A stretch of 64,000 nucleotides of DNA from Biscogniauxia marginata (Eukaryota > Ascomycota > Sordariomycetes > Xylariales > Xylariaceae), in contig MU404171.1 of the NCBI GenBank assembly GCA_022695795.1, positions 39,545 to 103,544 on the forward strand, read 5' to 3'. Below are positions 32,663-43,471 of this stretch, piece after piece. Below the pieces are notes generated by a model. The model ran no database searches. It saw only the letters and a list, made by a program, of their open reading frames with translations, and was not told the DNA's origin. How positions within the stretch are numbered: the stretch's first letter is position 1; every line of letters starts with the position of its first letter. A program made the position numbers and the translations under genes.

Positions 32663-35600
32663 CTATCCTGCTCGGTCTGTCCTTCCTCGCCGCTGACGAG
32701 AGCTTCGCTGTAGATAATAGCTTCGCCGTCCCTGTCTTACATAAACTCTGGGATTAGTGGAGCGCTCGATGGGGGGTGTCATTGTCGTGTCGTTGCTCGT
32801 CAACCCGATAGTGGGCGATGCCTTGTCGACACCGCTACCGGTTGGCTCTCTTCGATCGCCATCATGATCCACAAAGCGATATCTGGGGTTGGTAGCCCCA
32901 TTTTGGTCACACAGAGCTCCCGTGTCCTTACTGTTCCCAGATGTTGGCTTCGGCTGTGACTTATGATTGGCTAAGTCTCGTTGGTCCTGATTACGAGCAG
33001 GCCCTTGCTCTTTACTTGTCGTCATCGCTGGCTCTTGATCATCGTTGTAACTCAAACTGTTGTCTTGCTTGTATTTTTTCTTTCTCTTCTTCGTGTGAGA
33101 TTCAATGGACGGAGGGGACTGCTTATAGTCCCCGCAGGCACCGCGAGCCATGTCATTCCCTACCACCACATCTAATTTTCTCTTTATTGTGCTGCACACT
33201 GCGTGGGAGTTACTGGCGTCGATGAGCCTTGGGGTCTCCGGCGAAGATATCGGGTTCATAAGCACCTCCGGCGATCGTAGGGTGCGCTGTGACCCGGACG
33301 CGATATAACCTGGCAATTTCTCCGTTTTCGCGAAGGCATAAGCGACGAACAGCGGTGGCAAAGGTATAGCGGTGGTCGACCGCTCATAAGGTTGTGTTAG
33401 GCCACTTTCATCATGTTTCACACCCGCCGTGCTATCTTGATTTGCAGTCTTCAACGTACCACTCTGTCCTGTCTTGATTTCTGGAGCCCCAAGCGATTGA
33501 GACGAGCTCACACATGTTTTACTATCTGCAAGTGATGTTTCCGGCTCTGCTTCCTTTGACTGACCTGTAGCAGCAGCTTTCATCGTACACTCCGTAGTGT
33601 GATCAGTTACAAGCGATCGTCTCTCGTCTCTTGGCATATAGTCTAGGTTAGAGGGCTCGAAGGATGGATCCTTCTCCCGGGGGGAACAAGTGCGTTTTGA
33701 TGGTACAGTCATGTGTTTGAATTTCCTACCAATTTTGCTTCTGGTTGCCTCAGTAGAATCTGATAGATGAGTCGAGTCAATCTGTGCGATGCTATTCAGC
33801 CACGAGGGGGATTCACGCAAAGTAAAAGCTAGGGCTTCTTCATTGGAACCAGAAGGCTGTGTACTCCTGCTTGCGCAGGTACTATTGAGTTCATCAAAGC
33901 TCTTCGGAACATAAAGGGCATCGAGGGATGATGTCTCAGATGAAGGTATGGTTGCATATTCGGCCTGTTGTTCCGGCGATATTGCTGGTAGCTCGATCAT
34001 AATGCCTGCTTTCGGACGTGCATCTGTCTCGTCTTTTGAATTGGAATTCACCTGCTTCAGTCTAGGGGCGCCTTGAGGTGGTTTGAAAAGAGTATCATCG
34101 GGCAGCTCTCTGACTGTGGCTGTTGCGTCGATCTCTACGCCGGGCACACGATAGTTTGGCCTCGCTGGCCTAGGAGTTCCGGTCATGGATCTAGTTATTC
34201 GTCTCTCAGCAATGTTGTCACCTACATGCGTTACACTGGGTTTCTCAAACCTCCGGGGAGTATCATGTACGCCCTCTCTGGCACGAGCTGGAGTTGTCAC
34301 CCGATGCGGACGAACGGGGACACCAACACTTGGCTCACCACTACTCTGGTCCCGCTCATCATCTTTATAACTGAACTGTTCCCCTTGCATATGGAGCTTC
34401 GATGGTCTAATTTCTCTTGGTGCATGACTTGAGCTCTTCAAAGTTGCTAGCTCCTGATCCGAGGGCGGCGGCGGCGAACATTGTACAGTCAGCTGACGGG
34501 CAATGAGAACCGAGGTAGACTTCGAATTGGTTGAGAGTGGTGATGACTCCCGGGCTGGGGTTGAAGCTGGTGCTAAGTTGCCTGGAAGCATTGAGCCTTC
34601 TTTGAAATCCAAGCTCGTGTTGCAATTGTTCCAGGATGAAGCATTGGTAGGGTTGCCTGTAAGGACATACAGCTGTGTTCTCTTTATTCGCTCTTCTCGC
34701 TCTGAGGCCTGGGGTATTTGTTCTGTTGAGCTCTTAGAGTTATCCCGGGGGTCATGTAGGATAGCCGGTGAACGAGAGGCATAATTTAGTTCACTGGGAC
34801 ACGACTCTCCTGTAGTTGGTTCAGCATCGACCATAGGGTTGCACTGCTCTATATCTTCAGATGCTGAGGGCTCAGACGAGGTTTCCCAAAGCTCATGGAC
34901 TTCGTTCAGGACGGCAGTTTTCTCCGCCTGAGCAAGGACCTCATCGTTCGGAGCTTGGTGACCAGGCATATAGCTGCCTTCCTGAGGACCGCTGATGATA
35001 TAACCTTTGAAAGGGCCATCGCTAAACCAGACTGTAGGGCCGTTAAGTTCGAACTCGATGCCTCTATATCTCCGCGCCCAGTCCCAGGGATTCCACCATG
35101 GTTTCCTCTCGACATTAATAGCTGGTGAGTCGGAAGTTTTTTGAAAGTCACTGGGGTTCTGCTTTCCCATCATGCTCGGGTATCTGGTAGTAGACTGGCG
35201 TGAGCACCCCTCAGTTCCTTTCGTGGAAGGGTGCAACTGGACGGCTAGCTTGTCAACGTCCACTCCATCATCATCGTTCATTTCATCATCATCGGACTGC
35301 GATGAAGTTGAGCTCAGAGATATGATTTCGGCATCTACTGGAATCTGTGCCGGAGTGCGCCGGTGTGATACCGGCATATTCGTGGCGGCCAGGCCACGCC
35401 GTGAAGCTGTTGGGGCCGGCAAAGCTTTGTTGCGAGAAGGTTCTAGTAAAGACATGATCTCAGCACCTGCTGGAATCTTCACTGGCGTCCGTGAGTGTGC
35501 CGTGGAGGCGCGTGTAGATGCTAGCGGTGGAGTGGTCCGCGGCGACGGCGTCTCGTTGCTCGACGAAGAATTTGGCGAGATAACTTGGGTATCCGCAGGG

Positions 35601-36268
35601 ACCCTTGAGGGTGTTCGCGAGAGGGAGCGTTGGGCACTTGCTTGGCCCGGGCTGGCTCTTGATACCATAGGTGTTGCATGTACTTGGGTGTATATATTGG
35701 GTGCTGTATACAGAGACCTTGCTGATGTATTCTTGTAAGACTGGTTTCTCACATGGTTTCCTCGTATCGCACCATATTTAGTAGTCGAATTACAGATCGC
35801 AGAGTCTTCTATCTCGCTGTCTGATGGGATTTGATACGGGTCTCTCAGGCTGTTATGAGGATGTAACTGGGGACGTAGGACCGATTGTCTTGCATCTCGG
35901 GCTGGCATCTTGACTTTCGGCCGCCTCTTCACGCCGTCCAAATTAGTAGATTCTTGGGCTGGTTTGTTGTTCGTAACCTTTCCTGCGTCAGGGGAGACTG
36001 GTACAGATAGACGTCTAGATGCATGGAGTTTCTCCAGGGCGGTCGAAGCTACAACGGCAGGTTTGTATTTCGAAGTCGGGCCCTTTTTGACAGCAGGTTT
36101 GGCCTTGGGGCTCAAATTGGATGCCGTCAGCAGGGAAATTGAGAATCTGTGTCTTGGAAGAAGACATTGGAAAAAGATTGGGCGCGAGGGGGTGGGTAGT
36201 AAATGCAGAGCCAAGAAGGATGAAGAACTAGAGCCCCGAAAAGGAATAAATAATAGTTCGTGAGGCAA
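32663..36268 (-). CDS. Large disordered protein with SIM-like repeats, unknown function
   Basis: A single 1201-codon frame without introns. Most of the chain is Ser/Thr/Pro-rich and predicted disordered. Four spaced copies of a short motif occur: PYQIPSDSEIEDS (144-156), TPSRVPADTQVIS (219-231), TPVKIPAGAEIMS (261-273) and TPAQIPVDAEIIS (305-317). The last runs into LSSTSSQSDDDEMNDDD, so hydrophobic residues are followed by Ser and acidic residues as in SUMO-interacting motifs. Residues 389-436 are Trp/aromatic-rich (PWWNPWDWARRYRG, PTVWFSDGPFKGYIISGP) and look like a small folded domain I do not recognise. Basic patches (KKRKKKYK near 1080, RRGRTDR at the C-terminus) suggest a nuclear protein. 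The N-terminus before ~residue 50 is unusual and an unrecognised 5' exon could replace it. Confidence 0.7.
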   Translation of the reverse strand: MPHELLFIPFRGSSSSSFLALHLLPTPSRPIFFQCLLPRHRFSISLLTASNLSPKAKPAVKKGPTSKYKPAVVASTALEKLHASRRLSVPVSPDAGKVTNNKPAQESTNLDGVKRRPKVKMPARDARQSVLRPQLHPHNSLRDPYQIPSDSEIEDSAICNSTTKYGAIRGNHVRNQSYKNTSARSLYTAPNIYTQVHATPMVSRASPGQASAQRSLSRTPSRVPADTQVISPNSSSSNETPSPRTTPPLASTRASTAHSRTPVKIPAGAEIMSLLEPSRNKALPAPTASRRGLAATNMPVSHRRTPAQIPVDAEIISLSSTSSQSDDDEMNDDDGVDVDKLAVQLHPSTKGTEGCSRQSTTRYPSMMGKQNPSDFQKTSDSPAINVERKPWWNPWDWARRYRGIEFELNGPTVWFSDGPFKGYIISGPQEGSYMPGHQAPNDEVLAQAEKTAVLNEVHELWETSSEPSASEDIEQCNPMVDAEPTTGESCPSELNYASRSPAILHDPRDNSKSSTEQIPQASEREERIKRTQLYVLTGNPTNASSWNNCNTSLDFKEGSMLPGNLAPASTPARESSPLSTNSKSTSVLIARQLTVQCSPPPPSDQELATLKSSSHAPREIRPSKLHMQGEQFSYKDDERDQSSGEPSVGVPVRPHRVTTPARAREGVHDTPRRFEKPSVTHVGDNIAERRITRSMTGTPRPARPNYRVPGVEIDATATVRELPDDTLFKPPQGAPRLKQVNSNSKDETDARPKAGIMIELPAISPEQQAEYATIPSSETSSLDALYVPKSFDELNSTCASRSTQPSGSNEEALAFTLRESPSWLNSIAQIDSTHLSDSTEATRSKIGRKFKHMTVPSKRTCSPREKDPSFEPSNLDYMPRDERRSLVTDHTTECTMKAAATGQSKEAEPETSLADSKTCVSSSQSLGAPEIKTGQSGTLKTANQDSTAGVKHDESGLTQPYERSTTAIPLPPLFVAYAFAKTEKLPGYIASGSQRTLRSPEVLMNPISSPETPRLIDASNSHAVCSTIKRKLDVVVGNDMARGACGDYKQSPPSIESHTKKRKKKYKQDNSLSYNDDQEPAMTTSKEQGPARNQDQRDLANHKSQPKPTSGNSKDTGALCDQNGATNPRYRFVDHDGDRREPTGSGVDKASPTIGLTSNDTTMTPPIERSTNPRVYVRQGRRSYYLQRSSRQRRGRTDRAG

Positions 36269-36767
36269 CGCTGGGTGGCCAGATTATGAGCGTAGCTACC
36301 GTTGCCGCGGTTAGAAGGTCTGGTTGGGAATCATGAATGCCACCAACTCTTTCACGACGCGAAACGATGTGAGGTGGTGTGGAAGTCAATGTGTAAGTAC
36401 CTCAAGTGCTTAGATGTGTACTAACATTTGTCTCCAAGACAAGAAGATTGGGAGGTAGGTACCTAAGATATCTTCACGTAGGTGGTTTACGGTAGGCTTG
36501 CCTCTCAAAATGACTACCGACACCAAATCGTGACCTACGCGTACTTTACGCGATACCTCGTGTACTTAACCGTAGCGCGGCACCCCCGTTTTTTAGAAGG
36601 CTGTCAAGTAGGATGTTTCATATGGAACTGATTTTCCCTGTAATAACTGTGTACAATCGCTCGTTTTTAAACATCGTTATTAATTGGTTATTATCGTTAA
36701 CTGCTAACATCATTTTTTAAATCATTTTTTAAATTAACATTAAAATGTTAAAAAAAAATTTATAATA

Positions 36768-37402
36768 ACGTGTCTCATATATAAATAAGCTATATAAGCA
36801 AGTAAGTCATTTAATTTCTTATATAAAATCGATTTTTTTTTAAAAAAAAATCTTAACTTTATATGTAAAAATCGTAAAAATCTCGGACCTTTTTTATTAG
36901 TTATATGTCATAGTAACGACTTAATAATAACTAGGCGCAATTAAAAGAGATTATATTATTAAATAATAATAAAGACTTATATAAATTTAAAACCTGGTTA
37001 ATTAATTTTTAAAGTTATATATAAATTTAAAACCTGGTTAATTAATTTTTAAAGTTATATATAAAAGGTTTAAAGCCCTTTATAACATTATATAATTATA
37101 AGGTTTAATTAAAAATAAAATCGAAAAAATTAATTTTAAAAAACGCGAAAAAAAAACGTATAAAAAGTAAAATTAAAATAAAATACATGGACTTTTTTAC
37201 GTATTTCTTTATATATTTCACTTTTTATTTTTTTCGATTTTTATTTTAATTAAACTTTATAATCATATAACTAATAAAAAAGGTCCGAGATTTTTATAAT
37301 TTTTATATATAAAGTTAAGATTTTTTTTTAAAAAAAATCGTTTTTATATAAAAAATTAAATAGTTTACTTATTTATATAATTTATTTGTTTATAAAACAC
37401 GT
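36768..37402. mobile_element. MITE copy within the gene-bearing region
   Basis: A 635-bp palindromic relative of 11299-11793: flanked by TA (36766-36767, 37403-37404), ends ACGTGTCTCATATA and AAAACACGT, with shared inner blocks AAAATCG, GTCCGAGATTTTTA and AAGGTTTAATTA. It is AT-rich and RIP-like although the flanks are not. About 140 bp of extra sequence, including a 40-bp duplication, lie in the left arm. Confidence 0.85.
36981..37060. repeat. 40-bp perfect tandem duplication in the MITE
   Basis: Two identical 40-bp copies beginning ataaatttaaaacctgg. They are absent from the copy at 11299 and so were acquired by this element. Confidence 0.9.
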
Positions 37403-38212
37403 TATATAATATATTAATTTATAAACTTTTTAAATTTATAATTATATATAAATATAAAAAATTATAATAATATTTTTTAAAATAAAGTAATTATTTAAAA
37501 CATTATAAAATATTTAATTAATAATAATATTATAAAACTTATATTTATTATAAATATCTTTATTATTAAGAACTTAGTTAAGATATAATACTAGGGTATT
37601 TTAAAGTGGTAGCTCTCACGGACAAGACACATAGCTCGATATAAACAAGATCTTTATAGAGTGATACACTCGACATTGGCGGTGGACACCTATTATATAC
37701 CTAGTTAACAGAGTGAATAGGTACTTATGAGATGCACCTATCTAGTGAATCATACCCTAAGAATCACCATACCCTTCTTTGCGCATTTTCAGTCGAAATT
37801 CTTTTAAGACCAACCTTACTAAAACCTTAGACCCTGTCGCACTTTAATTATTAGTAGAGGCTCGAGCGTGTGAAGGGGGGTTTATTCTAATTTTCAATAC
37901 ATTGTACTCCTAAGAGTTCTTCCTAGAGACCTGCCTGGCTGAACTCAGCTACGTGTGCATTGCTCGCTAAACTTATGGGCAATTTACAACCCGACGACTT
38001 GACTACGCACGGCAAGATCGAGTCCTGGCGTTTAAATGTTCCTCATACAAGGTCATCAAGCCTTCTACTTATATGCCCTTCAAGTTTATCCTACTTTAGA
38101 GACTAGACATCCTCAAGTATGTGCTCCGTGTTCAGCCTGACGGGTATTGTGCAGTCTGGCCTACATGTAGTCTATGATAATGGTACATCCTCACACTTGC
38201 CCTAATTTCCAT

Positions 38213-39982
38213 CTAATGCCTTTCCCGTCTTCGTGGTGCAGCTCGTATGATGTCGTCTACCCTCAGAAGAAGCTGTCTGAATTAGTCTTGTGGACACTCA
38301 ACTGGGAATGAAAAGATCTTACCTCTGCAGCTTCACTAGCTGACGAGACTACCGCCTTTTTCAACTTGTAGCTTTCGATGACGCCAAGGTCTCGCATATC
38401 GCAAATCCCCCCGCCAGGTGTCGTCAGGTCCAAGCCGTAAGTCGACAATCCATCATAGATGACTTTTCGTAGCCTTGCGATGAGATCACTCGAGTCGAGG
38501 CCGGCGTTGTCAGCTAGGATGGTTGGCAGCTGGCGTAGTGCAATGGCAAATGACGATACGGCCATTTGCTTCTTGCCCTCTACTCGAGTCGCTGCGCCTT
38601 CTACCGCCTTGGCCATGAGCATCTCGGCGCAGCCACCGCCAAGGGTTGTCCGAGGCTCCTTCACGGTTTGAGATAGCACGGCCAGTGCATCATGTAGCGA
38701 GCGCTCTGCTTCGTCTAGCAGCTGGTCGGTGGCTCCCCGGAGGACAATGGTGCAAGCCTGACCGGCCGCCACGCCGGAAAACTTGATGAGGGTATCCTCA
38801 CCCACGATGATCTCCTCGATCAGGTCGCAATGGCCAAGTTTCACCTGATCGGGATGGTCGAACGTGGACGTGATCTCGCCGCCGGTGACTAGGGCAAGGC
38901 GCTCGATGCCGTCGAAATCGGCATGCTCGATGGACATGATGCCAGCGTCGGTAAAGAGCTGTTCTGGCCAGTTGTATATCAACTGACGGTTGATGAAACA
39001 ATTAATACCGTGGGCCTTGATTTTCTCTACCTTGGCCTTCATCTTCTCTTTCTCGGCTTTCTCGAGCTCGGCCAGCTTGCTAGTCGAGCCGACCTTGACT
39101 CGGGCACCGAAGATCTTGATCTTGTCCGTATCCATGGAGGTATTAGCCACTAGTATCTTGGCCTTCTCCAAACGCTTTGGTTGGTTCACGCCGATCTTCT
39201 TGTCGAGGATGAAGCCCTCATCTAGGTATGAGTCGCTTAGCTTGCCGCCAGCCTTTTTGATTATTTGAATGTGGCTGAGATCGGAGGACCCCTTGAGGCG
39301 CAAGACAGCCTCGACGGCAAGCTTGGAGAACAGATCACGGTCTTGAGCCAGCACCTTGGAACTTAGGGTGGTACGCGCAATGGCGAGCAGATCCTTCTTG
39401 AAGACCTCGGGGTTCTTGCTGTGGTCGACGGCAGAGCTCTCCAGCGCCTGTAAGGCAGCCTGACTGGCTATACGGTACCCTTCGATGATTGTCTGCGGGT
39501 GTATCTTCTTGTCAACGAGTTTTTCGGCCTCTCGGAGGAGCTCTGCCGCCAAAACGGCGACTGAGGTCGTTCCGTCGCCCACTTCGTCGTCCTGGACTTT
39601 GGATATATTGACAAGCACCTTAGCTGCGGCGTTATCGAGGGCGATGGATTTGAGAATAGTAGCACCATCGTTGGTAACCATGATTTCGGCGGTGGAACTG
39701 CGTGGGGATTGCCAGTTAGTTGCTAGAGAAGAGGTGCTATAGGAAGATAATCGGTACGTACGCGGACTGTAGTATCTTGTCCATCCCCTTCGGACCCAAT
39801 GTGCTCTTAACTAGGTCGCCGACGGCTATGGCGCCGACAAAGGCGGCGAGACGGGCATTCTCTCCCTTCTCTTCTGTTGTGCCTTCGTCGAAGATCTGGG
39901 TGGGACTGAAAGACGACTATGTAGATGAAAAGTTAGCACATAGGAGGTAGATGCACCTAGGGGAAGAAAGTAGCATTACCAT
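38213..39982 (-). CDS. cct2: T-complex protein 1 subunit beta (CCT2)
   Basis: Subunit of the cytosolic TRiC/CCT chaperonin, which folds actin, tubulin and WD40 proteins using ATP. Predicted exons on the minus strand are 39980-39982, 39762-39916, 38323-39697 and 38213-38272, giving 530 residues, the normal length (human 535, yeast 527). The ATG stands alone in exon 1 and the 63-bp intron begins directly after it; splicing yields [20 protein letters not shown], matching the family N-terminus. ATP-site motifs TLGPKGMDK (40-48), NDGATIL (62-68) and GDGTT (93-97) are present, as are GGGCAEM and TPGGGICDM. The last exon restores the usual end ([19 protein letters not shown]); reading through that 50-bp intron would give an unrelated tail. 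Neighbours eIF3b divergently. Confidence 0.95.
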
Positions 39983-41132
39983 TATGAGCGGCGACGATCT
40001 TCTGAGCACGTTGTGGGAGTGGCTCGTCGAATGCTGCTGGCTGTTCGTCTATCTTGGGTAAATAATAAATAAGTCTTGCGCAGAGAAGCTCGAAATATTT
40101 GGTTACTAAGGTACATATGCAGGTAGGTAGTACTACAAGTACCTACTACCTAAGATATGTACGTAGATTAGGGACTGTACATTAGGTACCTAAGCTTGGT
40201 AAGGCCAGGTCAGGTGTAGTGGGCCTGCTGGCCTGGCAAAGCCCGAAAGTCGGTGGGAGCTTACCTACACACATACCAGGTAGTATATGGACGTACCTAC
40301 TTGTATGTACCTTAGGTAGCCTTCCTTCAAGGCGGGGTGCACGCGGGGTAAAGCAGAGATTTATATCGACCCTTTTGATATTGCAATGATACTACCTAGG
40401 TAATGTATAATATTTATACAAGAGTCATTATATGTATACCTAAGGTACCTACTGACATGTGCTACTCCATGCCTACATACATGTAGGTAAGTTCTCCCGC
40501 ATACGTTATAGGAAAAGATGTACGCATGGAAGCATTTAAATCTGGTACCTAACCTACCCGCTAAGTACTTATCGATTGTAGTAGGTGCACTTGGAGCTAC
40601 CGGAAGAACCTTGAGGCCCGGGGCTTATCAGTGGGGGCTTTTAGACTCTAAGCGGGCCACCACACACACACAACCGGCTGCCACTTTTTTCTTTTCGTAT
40701 TTTTGTGCGCGGGGATGTGCGAAAAAGAAAGGGAAAATAGTTGTAAATCACCGAATCAAAAGTCCCGTCCCTTCTTTTCTCGCCTCTAGCAAAGCCAAGT
40801 TAGCCCATTAGGCCGCCTAATCTACTAACTCTTTCCACTATCCTAAACGTCTGCTCGGTCCTGACCTGTCCTATCTCTCACTCTTCTCTCTATCCTCCCC
40901 CCTCCCCCTCCCCCTCCTCTGCTCGTTGAGCCGCGAAGACCTCCATTCCTTCAATTGTTCGCCTCAGCCGTCTCGGCTCACGCATCTAGAACAGGGCCAG
41001 GGTATCAAGCCAACGGTGGGGGACTCTGATCGCATATACAACGCCCGCACAACAAACCACCACCGCCCTCACCATCCCGACGACGCCACCGGGCAGTTCT
41101 AGTTTCTCTGGCATAACACAACCCCACCCAGC
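39983..41132. promoter_or_regulatory. Divergent promoter region of CCT2 and eIF3b
   Basis: The 1150 bp between two start codons on opposite strands. The CCT2 side is dense in ACCTA/TAGGT motifs (for example tactacctaggtaatg near 40390 and acctaaggtacctac near 40440). The eIF3b side has a long pyrimidine tract (ctcccccctccccctccccctcctctg near 40892-40920), typical of highly expressed fungal genes. No TATA box was identified with confidence. Shared regulation of the two proteostasis genes is an inference. Confidence 0.5.
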
Positions 41133-43471
41133 ATGGCGCCCTCTTTTGATCACCTGCGCGACGCAGACGTCGACGAGGACGACTACGATGAGGACGAGAT
41201 CGACATCTCCGACCTGCGAGAGAAATATGAGGTCCAGCTAGAGCAGGGTTACGACACGTTTGTTGTCATCGACGGCCTGCCCGAGGTCACCGAGGAACAG
41301 AAACCCAAGCTAGTCAAGTTCCTGTTGAAAAAGCTGAATTCGGTTGGGAAGACGAGGGAAGACCTGGTCTACATGCCTATGGGAGAGAATGGCCAGTCGC
41401 TTAGGTATCTTAGTCCCTCCACCGCCGCGCGACGGCTCGATTATTAATATGGATGTTAGGTTCGCATTCGTTGAGTTTTCATCCCCCGCCGAGGCTGCCG
41501 CCGCCGTCAGGCAGCTGGATATGGTTCCCCTCGACAAGAGACACACGTTGAGAGTCAACAAGATGACCGACATTGACCGGTACGGCCGAGAGGGACGGGT
41601 GGATGACAACTACGTGCCACCGCAGGTTGAAGAGTTCGTTGAGAAGGAACATCTGCGCTCGTTCCTAGCCGACCCGAGCGGTCGTGGTCGGGATCAGTTC
41701 GCCATGTACCGAGGCGACTCGGTCGGTATCTTCTGGAATAACGAAAAGGACCCGCCGGAGAACATCGTCGATCGCCAGCATTGGACAGAGAGCTTTGTAC
41801 AGTGGTCCCCTCTGGGAACCTTCCTGGTCTCTGTCCACCAACAAGGTGTACAACTCTGGGGCGGCGCATCCTGGTCTCGTCAGAGACGGTTCGCGCATCC
41901 TTTCGTCAACATGCTTGACTTTTCCCCGAACGAGAAGTACATCGTTACCTGGTCTAACAGGCCCATCTCGATACCCGATGAGGGCCATCCTCAACTATCC
42001 CTGGACGAAGACGGCAAAAACTACGTCATCTGGGACGTTGAGACCGCTAAGCCGCTGAGGTCCTTTGCGAATCTCGACTCCCCTACCGCCGCCGATGGCG
42101 CGGCTAAGCCCCAGAAGTTCCCCTGGCCAGCTTTTAAATGGTCTGCCGATGAAAATTATGTTGCTCGCCTCACGCAAGGTTCCTGCATTTCGGTGTACGA
42201 GCTGCCCCGAATGGGTCTGCTAGACAAGACGACGGTGAAGATAGAGGGTGTTATGGACTTCGAGTGGGCACCGGCGACGCCCCAGCGGGAAGGCGTAAAA
42301 CAACACGAGCAGCTTTTCTGCTTCTGGACTCCGGAAATTGGTAGTAATCCTGCTAAGGTCGGCCTGATGAGCATTCCTTCGAAGCAAATAGTTCGGACTT
42401 TGAACCTCTTCAGCGTTAGCGACGCCAAACTACACTGGCAATCCGATGCCACATATCTCTCGGTCAAGGTTGATCGTCATTCGAAGTCCAAGAAGTCACA
42501 AGCTACTACCCTGGAGATCTTCCGCATTAGAGAGAAGGGCGTGCCGGTCGAAGTCGTTGATACCATAAAAGATACTGTCATCAACTTTGCATGGGAGCCT
42601 AAGGGAGATCGTTTTGTTATCATTACGACGACGGAGCCGCCTGGGCCTACAGCTGTTGCCCCTAAGACGTCTGTTTCGTTCTTCTGTCCTGAGAAAGCCA
42701 AGGGTTCTGCGGTTGGCAACTTCAAGCACTTGAGGACTCTAGATAAGAAGAACAGCAATGCTATTTACTGGTCACCCAAGGGCCGTTTTGTCGTCGTCGC
42801 TACAGTTGCCAACACACAGAGCTCGGAGCTCGAGTTCTTTGACCTTGATTTCGAGGGCGAGAAGCCTGAGAGCGATAAAGATCTCACTGCTAATCTGCAG
42901 CTCATGAACACAGCAGACCATTATGGCGTCACCGACGTCCAGTGGGATCCCTCGGGTCGTTTCGTTGCCACCTGGGCGTCCGTCTGGAAGCATGCGGTAG
43001 GTTTGACTTCGTCATTAAACCCCCTTTGCGCGAGCTCGTATTAATTAAACCGTGTAGATGGAGAACGGCTACCACATCTACGACTTCAAAGGTGAACAGC
43101 TACGAGAGGAGCCTATTGACAAGTTCCGGCAATGGCTGTGGCGACCTAGACCGGCTACACTTCTTACCAAGGATGAGCAGAAACAAGTGCGCAAGAACCT
43201 TCGGGAATATTCCAAAATATTCGAGCAGGAAGATGCGGAGCGCGGAGCATCTGCCGATTTGGCCGTGGTTGAGGCCAGAAGACGACTGCTTGATGAATGG
43301 CTGGCATGGCGTGCGTCGGTGGAAGCTGAGGTCGAAGAAGAGAGGCTCGACCGAGGCTTACCGGAGAACCCAATCGAAGGTCTCGTCAAACTGCCCGAGG
43401 ACGGTGAGGAGCAGGTCATTGAGGAGATCGTAGAAGAGGTGCTGGAGGAGAATGAAGAGATTGTCCCCTGA
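41133..43471 (+). CDS. prt1: Eukaryotic translation initiation factor 3 subunit B
   Basis: Core scaffold of eIF3, which brings initiator tRNA and mRNA to the 40S ribosome. Exons 41133-41404, 41460-42996 and 43058-43471, separated by introns of 55 and 61 bp, give 740 residues, typical for fungal eIF3b/Prt1. An acidic N-terminus ([18 protein letters not shown]) precedes an RRM (about 40-125: TFVVIDGLP ... [17 protein letters not shown]). Then comes the WD40-like propeller (about 180-600: [59 protein letters not shown]). The C-terminal exon has the conserved [13 protein letters not shown] and [10 protein letters not shown], then an acidic helix. The first intron falls inside the RRM and the phase across both introns is consistent. 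Confidence 0.96.

Larger units (their letters stand above)
36269..38212. other. Spacer carrying a MITE
   Basis: Upstream region of the minus-strand gene on the left and downstream region of CCT2 on the right. The central part, about 36660-37600, is AT-rich and holds the MITE at 36768-37402. The rest has normal composition and no convincing gene. Confidence 0.6.
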
